A stretch of DNA of 64,000 nt from assembly GCF_008933115.1 (NCBI RefSeq), contig NZ_WBVO01000011.1:1-64000 (forward strand). The letters run 5' to 3'. Below are positions 17,651 through 27,047 of this stretch, piece after piece. Every line of letters begins with the position of its first letter. The stretch's first letter is position 1. The notes beneath the pieces are model-generated. The model searched no databases. It worked only from the letters and a program-made list of their open reading frames with translations, and was not told where the DNA came from. The stretch comes from Phaeocystidibacter luteus. Its GTDB lineage: Bacteria > Bacteroidota > Bacteroidia > Flavobacteriales > Schleiferiaceae. A program made the position numbers and the translations under genes.

Positions 17651-19249
17651 ATGATGTTGAAGCCACTCGGAATTCTGATCACCCTCAGCGTGATTTTCGC
17701 CTCTTGCTCGAATGCACCTGAAGTACCTTCCAATACCGTATTTAGGTACAATGAACCGAATGGTATTACTTCACTAGACCCTGCCTTTGCCAGAGAGCAA
17801 TCCAACATTTGGGCTGTTCATCAGGTTTTCAATGGCCTAACCCAGATGGATTCAGAGCTCAATATTGAGCCGTGTATTGCCGAATCATGGACTATTCAAG
17901 ATTCTGGTTTGACCTACATCTTCAAGCTTAGAAATGACGTATTGTTTCATCCACATGAGTCACTTACCGAGAACACCCGTAAGGTGACGGCCAACGACGT
18001 GGTTTACAGCCTCAATCGACTGTCAGATTCCAAAACGGCCTCCCCGGGAGCCTGGACCATGGGCGTTGTTGATACGCTGTACGCACTGTCGGACGACTCC
18101 TTAATCATCGTGCTAAATGAGCCGTTCGCGCCTTTCCTGGGGATTCTGAGCATGAAGTATTGTTCCATTGTTCCTCGTGAAGTTGTTGAAGTCTTAGGTA
18201 GCAACTTTGGTCGGAGTCCTATAGGTACAGGTCCGTTTAAGTTTCAAATGTGGAGCACGGATGAGAAGCTTGTGCTTCGCAGAAATCCCGACTATTTTGA
18301 GTTCGAAGGAGAGGAACGTCTACCTCACCTAGAAGCGATAGCCATTGATTTTATCACTGACCGACAAGCGGCCTTCATGGAATTTCTCAAGGAAGAAACG
18401 GACATGCTGTCTGGTTTGGATGCGAGTTACAAGGATGAACTGCTCACACGCGATGGTCAATTGAAGGAGGAATACGCCGACCGGCTCAACTTGCAAATCA
18501 TACCCTATCTCAACACAGAGTACCTGGCAATCCACGCTCAATCAGAGAGCTCTCCACTCCATCAACCTGAGGTTAGACTTGCGCTCAACTTATCAATTGA
18601 CCGCTCAAAAATGATGCGCTATTTGCGCAATGGGATAGGTCGACCTGCAGACGGAGGTATGATTCCAAGAGGGATCCCGGCCTATAACCCGGATATTACA
18701 GGTGGCTACACGTTAAACCTGGATAGTGCGAAACAACTCCTGTTGAACGCTGGATATCCAGACGGAAGAGGAATGCCTTCGATTAACTTGACAACGACTT
18801 CGAATTATCTCGATATCTGCGAGTTTCTACAAGCAAGTTGGAACAAGCTTGGGATTCCTGTGCAGGTTGAGGTTCTACCTCCGCCAACTATGCGTGAGGG
18901 CAAAGCGAAGGGTACACTTGAATTTTTTCGAGCTTCTTGGATAGCAGATTATCCCGATGCGGAGAATTATATGTCGCTGTTCTACGGACCCAATTTCACC
19001 CCAAATGGACCCAATTATACCTTCTTTTCGAATAGTGATTTCGACGCCTTGTATGACGAGGCCAGGTATTTAACGAATCCGGATGATAGAGATGCGGCCT
19101 TTGCAAAAATGGATAGCATCCTTGTTCGCGAAGCTCCTGTTGTTCCGCTGTTTTACGATGAGGTTGTTCGATTCATTCCCAAGAATGTGCACGGATTGGA
19201 ACCCAATGCATTGAACTTGCTCGAAGTTAAAAGGGTGAGAAAAGACTAG
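17651..19249 (+). CDS. Peptide-type ABC transporter substrate-binding lipoprotein (SBP family 5)
   Basis: A 532-residue extracytoplasmic solute-binding protein of the DppA/OppA fold. The lipoprotein signal has its lipobox at FASCSN. Family features are SLDPAFAREQSNIWAVHQVFNGLTQ at the start of the mature domain (split here only for description), GTGPFKFQMWS, and WIADYPDAENYM near the C-terminus. The start is the ATG at 17651; an ATG at 17654 is equally possible. No permease or ATPase genes are adjacent, so it probably serves a transporter encoded elsewhere. Its stop overlaps the convergent EEP gene by 4 nt. Confidence 0.9.
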   Translation: MMLKPLGILITLSVIFASCSNAPEVPSNTVFRYNEPNGITSLDPAFAREQSNIWAVHQVFNGLTQMDSELNIEPCIAESWTIQDSGLTYIFKLRNDVLFHPHESLTENTRKVTANDVVYSLNRLSDSKTASPGAWTMGVVDTLYALSDDSLIIVLNEPFAPFLGILSMKYCSIVPREVVEVLGSNFGRSPIGTGPFKFQMWSTDEKLVLRRNPDYFEFEGEERLPHLEAIAIDFITDRQAAFMEFLKEETDMLSGLDASYKDELLTRDGQLKEEYADRLNLQIIPYLNTEYLAIHAQSESSPLHQPEVRLALNLSIDRSKMMRYLRNGIGRPADGGMIPRGIPAYNPDITGGYTLNLDSAKQLLLNAGYPDGRGMPSINLTTTSNYLDICEFLQASWNKLGIPVQVEVLPPPTMREGKAKGTLEFFRASWIADYPDAENYMSLFYGPNFTPNGPNYTFFSNSDFDALYDEARYLTNPDDRDAAFAKMDSILVREAPVVPLFYDEVVRFIPKNVHGLEPNALNLLEVKRVRKD

Positions 19250-20322
19250 TTCAGTGTAAAGTCTGCATAGATCGGCTTATGGTCACTCCATAAGGCTGGT
19301 ACAGTAGAGAAGGCATCACAACTAAATTCGGTACTCGTAAAGATGTAGTCGATCCGCAGTGGAATGACATTTACCTTGTTGTAGGTGTCACCAGACCCGG
19401 TGCCCATTGCTACGAAAGCGTCATTCAACAAGTCTGAGATTCTTTTATAGGCAAACGATGTTGGAGTGTCGTTGAAGTCTCCGCAAAGAATCACAGGGTA
19501 GGGAGATTGTTCCACGTAGAGGGCCAATTCTTCAGCTTGATTCCCTCGAATGCGGTATGAGCGTCCAAGCTTTCTCAAGATGTCCTTGCCTTCCTCTTCA
19601 ATCTGCTCACTACTCAGCGGTGATTCATTTGCCGCTAGTGTTTGATAGTCTTCAGGAATCAAAGAGGTATTCACCAAATGAACGTTGATGGCACGAATGG
19701 TATCCGTTCCAATCAGGAGGTCTGCAGATAGCAAACCGCGGTACCCAGCCCTACGGGATTCAAAAGTGTGAAACGTATGACGCAATACAGGATACTTGCT
19801 GTAGATCGCATATCCATAGGTTGAATTCTCGTAGACGGGCACATGCAATTTGTGCATGAAAGGGAGGTTTCGAGATCGTGGTATGTCCTTATTCTCTTGA
19901 AGAAACAGGATGTCCGGGTTCACATCTCGAATCAAAGTAGACAACTCTTGGCGCGCCGAATCGAGGTCTATTTCAGCATCCATAGGTGACCAATAATGAA
20001 TGTTGTAGGTCATTACACGGACACCCGTTGCCTGAGTTGCTGGAGTCCCATTCCATTGATAGATATTGGCAAAGTGAGGCCAGCCAATAAGGGTAATGAC
20101 AAGACTTACCCAGGCGAACCTGCGGCCTCTAAGGAACCAGAACCCTGTGAACAGCAACTGACCAATGAGAAGTATGGGGAAGGCCAATCCAGCAAGTCCC
20201 ATCAGTGGCGCAGACGCTGGATTAAAATGACAAGCCAATGCTGAAACGATATACGAAACAAGCAAAGGCAGTTGCACAAAAATGAGGAGTCGGCGGCTCC
20301 ACTTTCGCTTCTTCTTGGTCAC
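19246..20322 (-). CDS. Membrane-anchored endonuclease/exonuclease/phosphatase family protein
   Basis: A 358-residue protein with two or three N-terminal membrane helices (about 12-85) followed by an EEP domain: MTYNIHYWS at the start of the fold, DILFLQENKD, the catalytic CGDFNDTPTS loop and SDHKPIYADF with the terminal His. Substrates in this family range from DNA to phospholipid or inositol phosphates, so a phosphoesterase role is supported but the substrate is not. It starts with GTG at 20322, overlapping the TGA of the rhomboid gene (GTGA), so translation is probably coupled. Confidence 0.87.
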   Translation of the reverse strand: MTKKKRKWSRRLLIFVQLPLLVSYIVSALACHFNPASAPLMGLAGLAFPILLIGQLLFTGFWFLRGRRFAWVSLVITLIGWPHFANIYQWNGTPATQATGVRVMTYNIHYWSPMDAEIDLDSARQELSTLIRDVNPDILFLQENKDIPRSRNLPFMHKLHVPVYENSTYGYAIYSKYPVLRHTFHTFESRRAGYRGLLSADLLIGTDTIRAINVHLVNTSLIPEDYQTLAANESPLSSEQIEEEGKDILRKLGRSYRIRGNQAEELALYVEQSPYPVILCGDFNDTPTSFAYKRISDLLNDAFVAMGTGSGDTYNKVNVIPLRIDYIFTSTEFSCDAFSTVPALWSDHKPIYADFTLN

Positions 20323-21218
20323 TTTTTGGAGAATTGGAATAGGAAGTCCTTTTCTTCTTTGGAGAGCTTGTCGTATCCATGATCCTTGATTTTGTCAAGG
20401 ATTTCATCCATTCGTTTTTGGTCGTTTCCGCCAGATTGAGCTGCTCTGCTCGCGGTTGATCTTCTCGATTCTCTCTTGTCGTATGACTTTTTGTGAACGG
20501 TTCTCAGCTTTGGCTTCCTTTCGAAAATTCCGGAAACACGTCGGATTAAATTCCAGAATCCATTTGACCAATCTCGTCCGTTTTCCAGTGCCCTGACGTA
20601 GAAGTATCCAACGGCTACACCCCCTAGGTGAGCAATGTGGCCGCCCGTATTACCATCCCAAAAATTGGCCAGATCTATTAAAACCAAGATACCGGCAACC
20701 ATCCAAAGTTTCACTTCGAAGAAGAGGAGTCGCACTGGTAATTGAGGAACCTTGGTAGCAATGGCTACCACAACGGCCATGACACCAGCCGAAGCTCCAA
20801 TCAGTGGGTTTTTCACCGTAAATGCAGGTGATATGTTATAGAGCAATACAAATAGAAGTCCACCTGCAATTCCGCCATAAATGTAAACGGGTAGGATTCG
20901 CTTATCTCCCAAGAACTCAATGAAGATGCGCCCTAGGAAGTAGAGCATGAGCATGTTCATGAGGATGTGAAAGAAGTCGAAATGCACAAACATGTACGTG
21001 AACAAGGTCCACGGATGTATGGCAAATTCCCTCAGATCACTTGGAAGTGCAATGAAAGGCCTGATAGCTAAAAGTGGATCTTGAGGCGCTATGATGAGCC
21101 CTACAACGAGCCGGGCTATCATGATTAGTATGAATACCCCAACGTTGATGTAAAGTAGTCGGTTTAGCCAGTTAGCTCTTCCAAACTCCGTTTTTATGCT
21201 GTCTACAATCGAGGCCAT
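20319..21218 (-). CDS. Rhomboid family intramembrane serine protease
   Basis: A 299-residue polytopic protease cutting substrates within the membrane. The catalytic serine is in IGASAGV (Ser143) and the catalytic His in GHIAHLGG (His197); HFDFFHILMNM is the conserved loop/helix. A long charged cytoplasmic tail (about 230-299) ends in KLSKEEKDFLFQFSKK. I start it at the ATG at 21218, which lies 1 nt after the stop of the preceding rhomboid gene; the open frame to 21269 would overlap that gene. It is the third gene in the mutL-rhomboid-rhomboid-EEP operon. Confidence 0.92.
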   Translation of the reverse strand: MASIVDSIKTEFGRANWLNRLLYINVGVFILIMIARLVVGLIIAPQDPLLAIRPFIALPSDLREFAIHPWTLFTYMFVHFDFFHILMNMLMLYFLGRIFIEFLGDKRILPVYIYGGIAGGLLFVLLYNISPAFTVKNPLIGASAGVMAVVVAIATKVPQLPVRLLFFEVKLWMVAGILVLIDLANFWDGNTGGHIAHLGGVAVGYFYVRALENGRDWSNGFWNLIRRVSGIFERKPKLRTVHKKSYDKRESRRSTASRAAQSGGNDQKRMDEILDKIKDHGYDKLSKEEKDFLFQFSKK

Positions 21219-21219
21219 T

Positions 21220-21879
21220 TTAGTATCGGAATTGTTGTCTTCTCCAATAGCGAATAATGAAATATCCAAAGAGCATTCCGCCTAAGTGCGCGAAGTGTGC
21301 AACTGTACTTCCCGGGTTTGTTACACCGTTAAAGAGTTCGATTATCGCGATGATAGAAACGAAGTACTTTGCGCGAATCGGGAAGAGGAAGTAGAGATAA
21401 ATGGGCTCATTTGGGTAAGTCATACCGTAAGCAAGTAGTATCCCGTAAATGGCACCTGACGCTCCAACAGCGTTGGTATGATACGCAACCGCTCTGACCA
21501 TTTCAGTAGCACCATAATTAAATTCATACCACAAGACACCCATGTGGAGAGCTGCCGCACCCAGGCCGCATAGCAAGTAAAAATTCAAGAATCGTTTGGA
21601 GCCCCATTGGTTTTCTAGACGCGTCCCAAACATCCACAAAACAAGCATGTTTAGGAAAATATGTCCAAAGCCAACCGGGCTGTGCATAAACATATGCGTG
21701 ATGATCTGCCACACTCCAAAGCTCGGGTTCTCGAAGTAGTGTAAACCAAGGATTTCCACGAGGTTGTAATTCATGGAATTGCCTAGGGCAAACGTGGCTA
21801 CGAAAAATAGCACGTTGATGATAATCAAGTTCTTGATTACCGGAGGCAGGAAGTTGAAACCACTCGGTCTGTAATTCAT
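21220..21879 (-). CDS. Rhomboid family intramembrane serine protease
   Basis: A 219-residue, six-helix rhomboid without extra domains. Catalytic residues are Ser141 in VGASGAIYG and His198 in AHFAHLGG. The HIFLNMLVLWMFG helix contains the conserved oxyanion-stabilising Asn. It is a paralogue of the downstream gene rather than a close copy. Its ATG overlaps the TGA of mutL by 4 nt, so the two are translationally coupled. Pairing of two rhomboids behind mutL suggests operon conservation rather than a shared pathway. Confidence 0.93.
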   Translation of the reverse strand: MNYRPSGFNFLPPVIKNLIIINVLFFVATFALGNSMNYNLVEILGLHYFENPSFGVWQIITHMFMHSPVGFGHIFLNMLVLWMFGTRLENQWGSKRFLNFYLLCGLGAAALHMGVLWYEFNYGATEMVRAVAYHTNAVGASGAIYGILLAYGMTYPNEPIYLYFLFPIRAKYFVSIIAIIELFNGVTNPGSTVAHFAHLGGMLFGYFIIRYWRRQQFRY

Positions 21880-23702
21880 CCGTTAAATCTTTTATCTAAA
21901 TCGTCCGTGCCAATTTGCACAACGATGGGTTTGCCGAAGATGTCGGTATAAGGCATCTCGCAGGCAAAAAGTTCGTTAATTAAGTGAAGCATCTCTTCAG
22001 GAGAGAGCGATTGCCCTTGTTTGATTCCCGTATGCGAACTCAAACTCTTGGCTAGTGCATGTGTGATGTCGTTTCTGAATACATCCGCATCATTCTTAAC
22101 ATCTTCAACCAACTGCTCTAAGACACGCTGTACATCGCCCTCGCCCATGTCCATGGGAATTCCTTGAATGACAGCTTGTTGCCCCGTGTATTCAATTTCA
22201 AAACCCAATCGATGAAGTGTGTCGTGCACAGACTTCAACTGCGCTAAATCGCCACCTGGCATGTAAACGTTTATGGGGAATAGCAATTGTTGTGAGGGTG
22301 CCGAATGCGCTTTCAACAGTTTTGCAAAGCGCTCGTATTTAATACGGCGATGTGCTCTTTGCTGATGAATCGCCACAAGTGCACTCTTGATCTTGGTGAT
22401 TACAAACCGGTTGTCGAGCTGGAAGCAAACCTGTTGTGTGCTCGCATGTTCATCCCAATTCGCATCAATCTGCATGTCGCCAGCAGGTTGACTTTCCTCC
22501 GAAGTGTAGAGGTCCTTCCAGTTCTCAGGCACTCTTGATTTTTCAAACGACCTCCGTGCGTGAGATGGTGATGCTTTAGAGCCTCCGTCTGAATCAGAAG
22601 TAAATGGATTGAAGTTTGGATCCACCTGAATGGCTGGAGGTACGATTGGGCGTGACTTGTCCGGAATCGGCATGTCCGATACATTCGAATCAAAATCTAG
22701 ACTCGGCGCCACATTAAATTGCCCTAGCGAGTGCTTTACAGCTGAGCGAATGATGGCGTAGATGGCCTTTTCATCATCGAATTTGATTTCGGTCTTCGTA
22801 GGGTGAATGTTCACATCTATGCGCTTCGGATCAATCTGCATGTACAGGAAGTACGAAGGATACTCTTCTCCCTTGATGAGATGCTCGAAAGCGTGACTTA
22901 CAGCATGATGTAAATATCCGTTTTTGATGAATCGATCATTCACGAAGAAGAACTGTTCACCGCGTGTTTTCCTGGCGAACTCGGGCTTCAAAACAAAGCC
23001 TTCGAGTTTTACTACGTCGGTTGTTTCTTCAACGGGAACGAGGCGTTCGTTGTATTTTTTTCCAAACACGGAGGTAATTCGTTGTCGGAAGTTACCACTC
23101 GGTAAATGGAAGATTTCGGTGTCGTTTTGAGTAAAGCGGAAGGCGACGTTTGGATAGGCCAACGCAACGTGTTCAAATGCGTCGATAATGTGACGGTTTT
23201 CCACATTGTCGCTCTTCAAAAACTGCCTACGTGCAGGAATGTTGAAGAAGAGGTTCTTGACGCTAATGCTTGTTCCGGCGGCGGTTTGACAAGCTTTTTG
23301 CTCAACCACTTTGCTACCTTCTATGCGGAGTATGGTTCCGACTTCATCTGTATGCGGACGAGTTTTCATTTCAACCTGTGCAACGGCTGCGATAGAAGCG
23401 AGGGCTTCACCGCGAAACCCCATAGTGTGAAGGTTGAAAAGATCGTCGGCCAGTTTAATCTTACTCGTGGCGTGGCGCTCAAAAGCGAGTCGGGCATCGC
23501 CGTAGGTCATTCCCTTTCCGTTATCCACCACTTGGATAAGCGTTTTACCCGCATCTTGAACGATAAGGTGAATGTCGGTACTACCGGCGTCTACCGCATT
23601 TTCTAGTAATTCTTTTACAACTGATGAGGGGCGTTGTACAACTTCTCCCGCAGCGATTTGGTTGGCTACGTGGTCGGGCAGAAGTGAAATTATATCGGGC
23701 AT
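21876..23702 (-). CDS. mutL: DNA mismatch repair protein MutL
   Basis: GHKL ATPase that links MutS mismatch recognition to downstream repair. N-terminal motifs are complete: ELLENAVDAGST, DNGKGM and GFRGEALASIAAV. A variable linker (about 335-430) precedes the C-terminal dimerisation domain. The usual endonuclease motif DQHA..HER is here HQQRAHRRIKYE, and the C-terminal metal-site segment is FACEMPYTDIFGKP, so the canonical metal ligands are only partly kept; many Bacteroidota MutL proteins look like this. It starts at the ATG at 23702 and heads a coupled four-gene operon. Confidence 0.96.
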   Translation of the reverse strand: MPDIISLLPDHVANQIAAGEVVQRPSSVVKELLENAVDAGSTDIHLIVQDAGKTLIQVVDNGKGMTYGDARLAFERHATSKIKLADDLFNLHTMGFRGEALASIAAVAQVEMKTRPHTDEVGTILRIEGSKVVEQKACQTAAGTSISVKNLFFNIPARRQFLKSDNVENRHIIDAFEHVALAYPNVAFRFTQNDTEIFHLPSGNFRQRITSVFGKKYNERLVPVEETTDVVKLEGFVLKPEFARKTRGEQFFFVNDRFIKNGYLHHAVSHAFEHLIKGEEYPSYFLYMQIDPKRIDVNIHPTKTEIKFDDEKAIYAIIRSAVKHSLGQFNVAPSLDFDSNVSDMPIPDKSRPIVPPAIQVDPNFNPFTSDSDGGSKASPSHARRSFEKSRVPENWKDLYTSEESQPAGDMQIDANWDEHASTQQVCFQLDNRFVITKIKSALVAIHQQRAHRRIKYERFAKLLKAHSAPSQQLLFPINVYMPGGDLAQLKSVHDTLHRLGFEIEYTGQQAVIQGIPMDMGEGDVQRVLEQLVEDVKNDADVFRNDITHALAKSLSSHTGIKQGQSLSPEEMLHLINELFACEMPYTDIFGKPIVVQIGTDDLDKRFNG

Positions 23703-23712
23703 CTAGTGTTTC

Positions 23713-24024
23713 TTAATTCTCCAACATTGCAGGCAAAATGCCCAACAGGTAGTAGAAAGCCGCAACGATGGCAAGGCCAACGGTTAGGACGGTGAATAGA
23801 CGAATAATTCGGAAATTTTTGTTCATGCTCGACTTGCTGCTGTTCGAGTAGCGACCGATTCGCTCGCGCATCTTTGCACGGTAAGCATCCTTGTCCGTTT
23901 GCAACAATTCGATATCACTTTCTGCCGTCATCTTAACCTTGATAGCATGCTTGCGCTCGTCATAAATGCGATGCTCAAGACCAAACTTCTTAGGTTGACG
24001 TTGATTTCTGATTAAGAATCCCAT
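23713..24024 (-). CDS. Small single-pass membrane protein, unknown function
   Basis: A 103-residue protein: a basic N-terminal half and one C-terminal membrane helix (about 77-97). The N-terminus MGFLIRNQRQPKKFG resembles short Bacteroidota proteins sometimes mislabelled as riboflavin synthase beta subunit; nothing supports that function. It lies 10 nt upstream of mutL in the same direction and is probably the first gene of that operon. Confidence 0.75.
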   Translation of the reverse strand: MGFLIRNQRQPKKFGLEHRIYDERKHAIKVKMTAESDIELLQTDKDAYRAKMRERIGRYSNSSKSSMNKNFRIIRLFTVLTVGLAIVAAFYYLLGILPAMLEN

Positions 24025-24131
24025 GAACTCAATTTACCAAATACTGGTCAAAAACTACGCCATCCAACGGTATGAATCTTGTTGCTACTACGTTCATGTC
24101 GTATTATTGAGATTAGATACACGTAACAGAC

Positions 24132-27047
24132 ATGCAATTTCCCCCGTTGAAGACATCATTTGCGCTCTTAATGAGTGCTTTACTGCTACCAGCGTTCCTC
24201 CATTCGCAACCGTTCTATCAAAATGACGAAGCGGCAGAGTGGGCTGACAGTACCCTGACAAACATGACGCTCAATGAAAAGATTGGTCAACTTTTCATGG
24301 TTGCAGCCTATTCGAATAAAGGTCGCCAACATGAGCGCGAATTAAAGTCACTCATTGAAGATTATCACATTGGTGGCTTGATTTTTTTTCAGGGCGGACC
24401 CGTTCGTCAAGCTCGAATGACCAACCGACTTCAAGCTGCGGCGAAAACACCCCTGATGATTGGGATGGATGCAGAGTGGGACCTAGCTATGCGTCTGGAT
24501 AGTGTAGCTAAACTTCCATGGCCTATGACACTTGGAGCCACGAATGATTCGGCGTTGGCATACCGTTACGGAAGTACCATTGGCAGACATTGCAAGCGTT
24601 TGGGGGTTCACTTCAACTTTGGGCCGGTACTCGATATCAACACTAATCCAGATAATCCGATTGTCGGGGTGCGTGCATTTGGGGAAGATGTGGAGCGCGT
24701 TACCAAAATGGGTATCGGATACATGATGGGCATGCAAGATCAAGGTGTTTTAGCTTGTGGCAAACACTTCCCTGGACATGGTGATACCGATCAGGATTCA
24801 CATCATACACTACCAACCGTCAATCAGAGCTACGTGCGAATGAGTGAGGTAGAGTGGGAGCCTTACCGAAGAACGATGGAGCACGGCCTTGCGAGTGTGA
24901 TGGTCGCTCACCTCAATGTTCCCTCACTTGATAAATCGGGTACGCCAACTTCGCTTTCAAGCATTGTGATTGATAGTTTACTTAGAAAGGAGTTGAATTT
25001 TGAGGGCTTGTCGTTTACCGATGCCCTAAACATGCGTGGTGTCAGTAGCCTGTATCCTCCTGGAGAAGTTGATCTGCGCGCACTGAAAGCTGGAAACGAC
25101 GTACTGCTCTTCGCGGAAGATGTTCCAGCCGCTGTGGTGAAAATTGTTGAAGCCATCGCCCTCGGTGAGCTTACTGAAGCGGAGATTGACGTTCATGTGA
25201 GGCGAATATTGATGGCCAAGCACGGAGCTGGTTTGAGCGAGTACAAGCCGATTGAAATCGCTGGTCTTGTTGCCGATTTGAACGATCGTAGCACTGACGT
25301 GCTGAGAACTCAAATTTTCGACAACGCGGTTACTGTAGTGACGAATCAGGACCGACTCCTTCCGCTTACAGTTGCCGAAGGGGAAACCTACACGGTGATC
25401 AATATGGGAAGCCGACTGAACGACAACCTCGAAACCGCAGTAGAACTTTACACGGATGTAGTGTCGCTTGATTTTACGGGTAACAACGCCACAGACATCT
25501 TGAGAAGCGCAGCCAAGAGCGATTTGGTGATTCTCGGTTATTTTACGGACGACACCAACCCTTGGCGAAGATTCAAAATGAACGATGCAGAAGTCCAGTT
25601 TTTGCAAAGACTTTTGCTTCAGAACAAAGTGATTTTCGTTCACTTCGCAAATCCTTATGGACTCAGGTCGGCTGGCGACATAGACAAAATCGAAGCTGTA
25701 CTTCAAGCATATCAGAATACACCAGAGGCGGCACAGGCTGCGGCCCAAATCATTTTTGGAGCACAAGAAGCAAGGGGAACACTGCCCGTGACCATTGGGT
25801 CCTTACTTCCAGGTGGACATGGTATTCCAACGATTGATTTACACCGACTCAGATACGGACATCCCGAAGAGGTGGACATGGACCCGGCCTTCATGGCTCG
25901 AATTGATGCCGAGGTACAACGTGCCATAGAGGCCAAAGCGACTCCAGGAGCACAGGTGCTTGTGGCCCGAAGAGGTGTGGTGGTCATGCACAAATCATAT
26001 GGCAGACCAACCTATGAGGCAAGAACCATGGTTCAGAACAATGAGCTTTACGACATTGCATCAATCACAAAAATTTCGGCCTCTTTACCCATGGTCATGC
26101 GTATGTATGATGAAGGGCGACTCGACCTCGACGATGAATTGGGTGACTTTCTCCCTGAAACGGTGGGCACTGATAAAGAACATTTGAAGATAATCGACAT
26201 TCTTACCCATCAAGCTGGATTGCAGCCATGGATTCCGTTTTACGTGAAAACGCTTGACGTAGGAAAGCCCAATGAAAAGTACTACCGAAAGAGTCCGGAG
26301 GAGGGCTTTACAAGGAGAGTGGCAGAGGATCTTTATATCATGGATTCGTACGAAGACACGATGTATGCAGCCATCCTAGAATCTCCATTGACGAAAGCCG
26401 GAGATTACAAGTACTCAGACCTTGGGTACTATTTTATGAAGCGCATTGTTGAACAAACCTATAAGGCGCCACTTGAAGAACTAGTTGACGAATACCTCTA
26501 CTCGAAATTGGGAGCATGGAGCATGGGATATCTGCCAAGGAATCATTTTGACATAGATATGATTATCCCGACCGAAAGAGATCAGTACTTCCGCTACCAA
26601 CTCGTAGAGGGAGACGTGCACGACCAAGGAGCAGCAATGCTTGGAGGAGTAGGGGGGCATGCAGGTGTGTTTTCGAATGCGAACGACCTGGCGAAACTCA
26701 TGCAGATGTATCTGAATCGCGGCGAATATGGAGGCGTTCGATTTTTTAGGGAAGAGACCATCCGACAATTCACACGTTGCCCGTATTGCATCAATGAGAA
26801 TAGAAGGGGTATCGGATTTGATAAACCACAACTCGAAGGTGCAGGTCCCGCTTGCGATTGTGCTAGTCCGAACAGTTTTGGACACACCGGGTTTACAGGT
26901 ACCATAGCTTGGGTTGACCCTGACGAAGAGCTCGTGTATATCTTCCTTAGTAATCGAGTCTACCCAAGTGCTGAAAACCGCAAGCTCATCAGCATGGATA
27001 TTCGCACGAATATTCAAGAAATCATCTATGACAGTTTAGAACAATGA
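24132..27047 (+). CDS. Glycoside hydrolase family 3 / serine hydrolase fusion
   Basis: A 971-residue exported two-enzyme protein. After a signal peptide (to about residue 25) comes a NagZ-like GH3 domain: KHFPGHGDTDQDSHHTLP (about 210-227) carries the NagZ His-Asp acid/base dyad, and FTDALNMRGV (about 295) holds the Asp nucleophile. A GH3 C-terminal domain follows to about residue 570. Residues about 590-971 form a beta-lactamase/esterase-type serine hydrolase with SITK (Ser about 644), YSDLGYYFM and HTGFTGT. The pair suggests peptidoglycan recycling or turnover, with N-acetylglucosamine release plus ester or peptide hydrolysis. Its stop overlaps the next start by 4 nt. Confidence 0.93.
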   Translation: MQFPPLKTSFALLMSALLLPAFLHSQPFYQNDEAAEWADSTLTNMTLNEKIGQLFMVAAYSNKGRQHERELKSLIEDYHIGGLIFFQGGPVRQARMTNRLQAAAKTPLMIGMDAEWDLAMRLDSVAKLPWPMTLGATNDSALAYRYGSTIGRHCKRLGVHFNFGPVLDINTNPDNPIVGVRAFGEDVERVTKMGIGYMMGMQDQGVLACGKHFPGHGDTDQDSHHTLPTVNQSYVRMSEVEWEPYRRTMEHGLASVMVAHLNVPSLDKSGTPTSLSSIVIDSLLRKELNFEGLSFTDALNMRGVSSLYPPGEVDLRALKAGNDVLLFAEDVPAAVVKIVEAIALGELTEAEIDVHVRRILMAKHGAGLSEYKPIEIAGLVADLNDRSTDVLRTQIFDNAVTVVTNQDRLLPLTVAEGETYTVINMGSRLNDNLETAVELYTDVVSLDFTGNNATDILRSAAKSDLVILGYFTDDTNPWRRFKMNDAEVQFLQRLLLQNKVIFVHFANPYGLRSAGDIDKIEAVLQAYQNTPEAAQAAAQIIFGAQEARGTLPVTIGSLLPGGHGIPTIDLHRLRYGHPEEVDMDPAFMARIDAEVQRAIEAKATPGAQVLVARRGVVVMHKSYGRPTYEARTMVQNNELYDIASITKISASLPMVMRMYDEGRLDLDDELGDFLPETVGTDKEHLKIIDILTHQAGLQPWIPFYVKTLDVGKPNEKYYRKSPEEGFTRRVAEDLYIMDSYEDTMYAAILESPLTKAGDYKYSDLGYYFMKRIVEQTYKAPLEELVDEYLYSKLGAWSMGYLPRNHFDIDMIIPTERDQYFRYQLVEGDVHDQGAAMLGGVGGHAGVFSNANDLAKLMQMYLNRGEYGGVRFFREETIRQFTRCPYCINENRRGIGFDKPQLEGAGPACDCASPNSFGHTGFTGTIAWVDPDEELVYIFLSNRVYPSAENRKLISMDIRTNIQEIIYDSLEQ

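Noticed and set aside
25026-25766. 246-codon minus-strand frame inside the GH3 fusion gene
   Set aside because: Antisense shadow of the GH3 C-terminal part; composition is unlike a protein and the plus-strand gene is certain.
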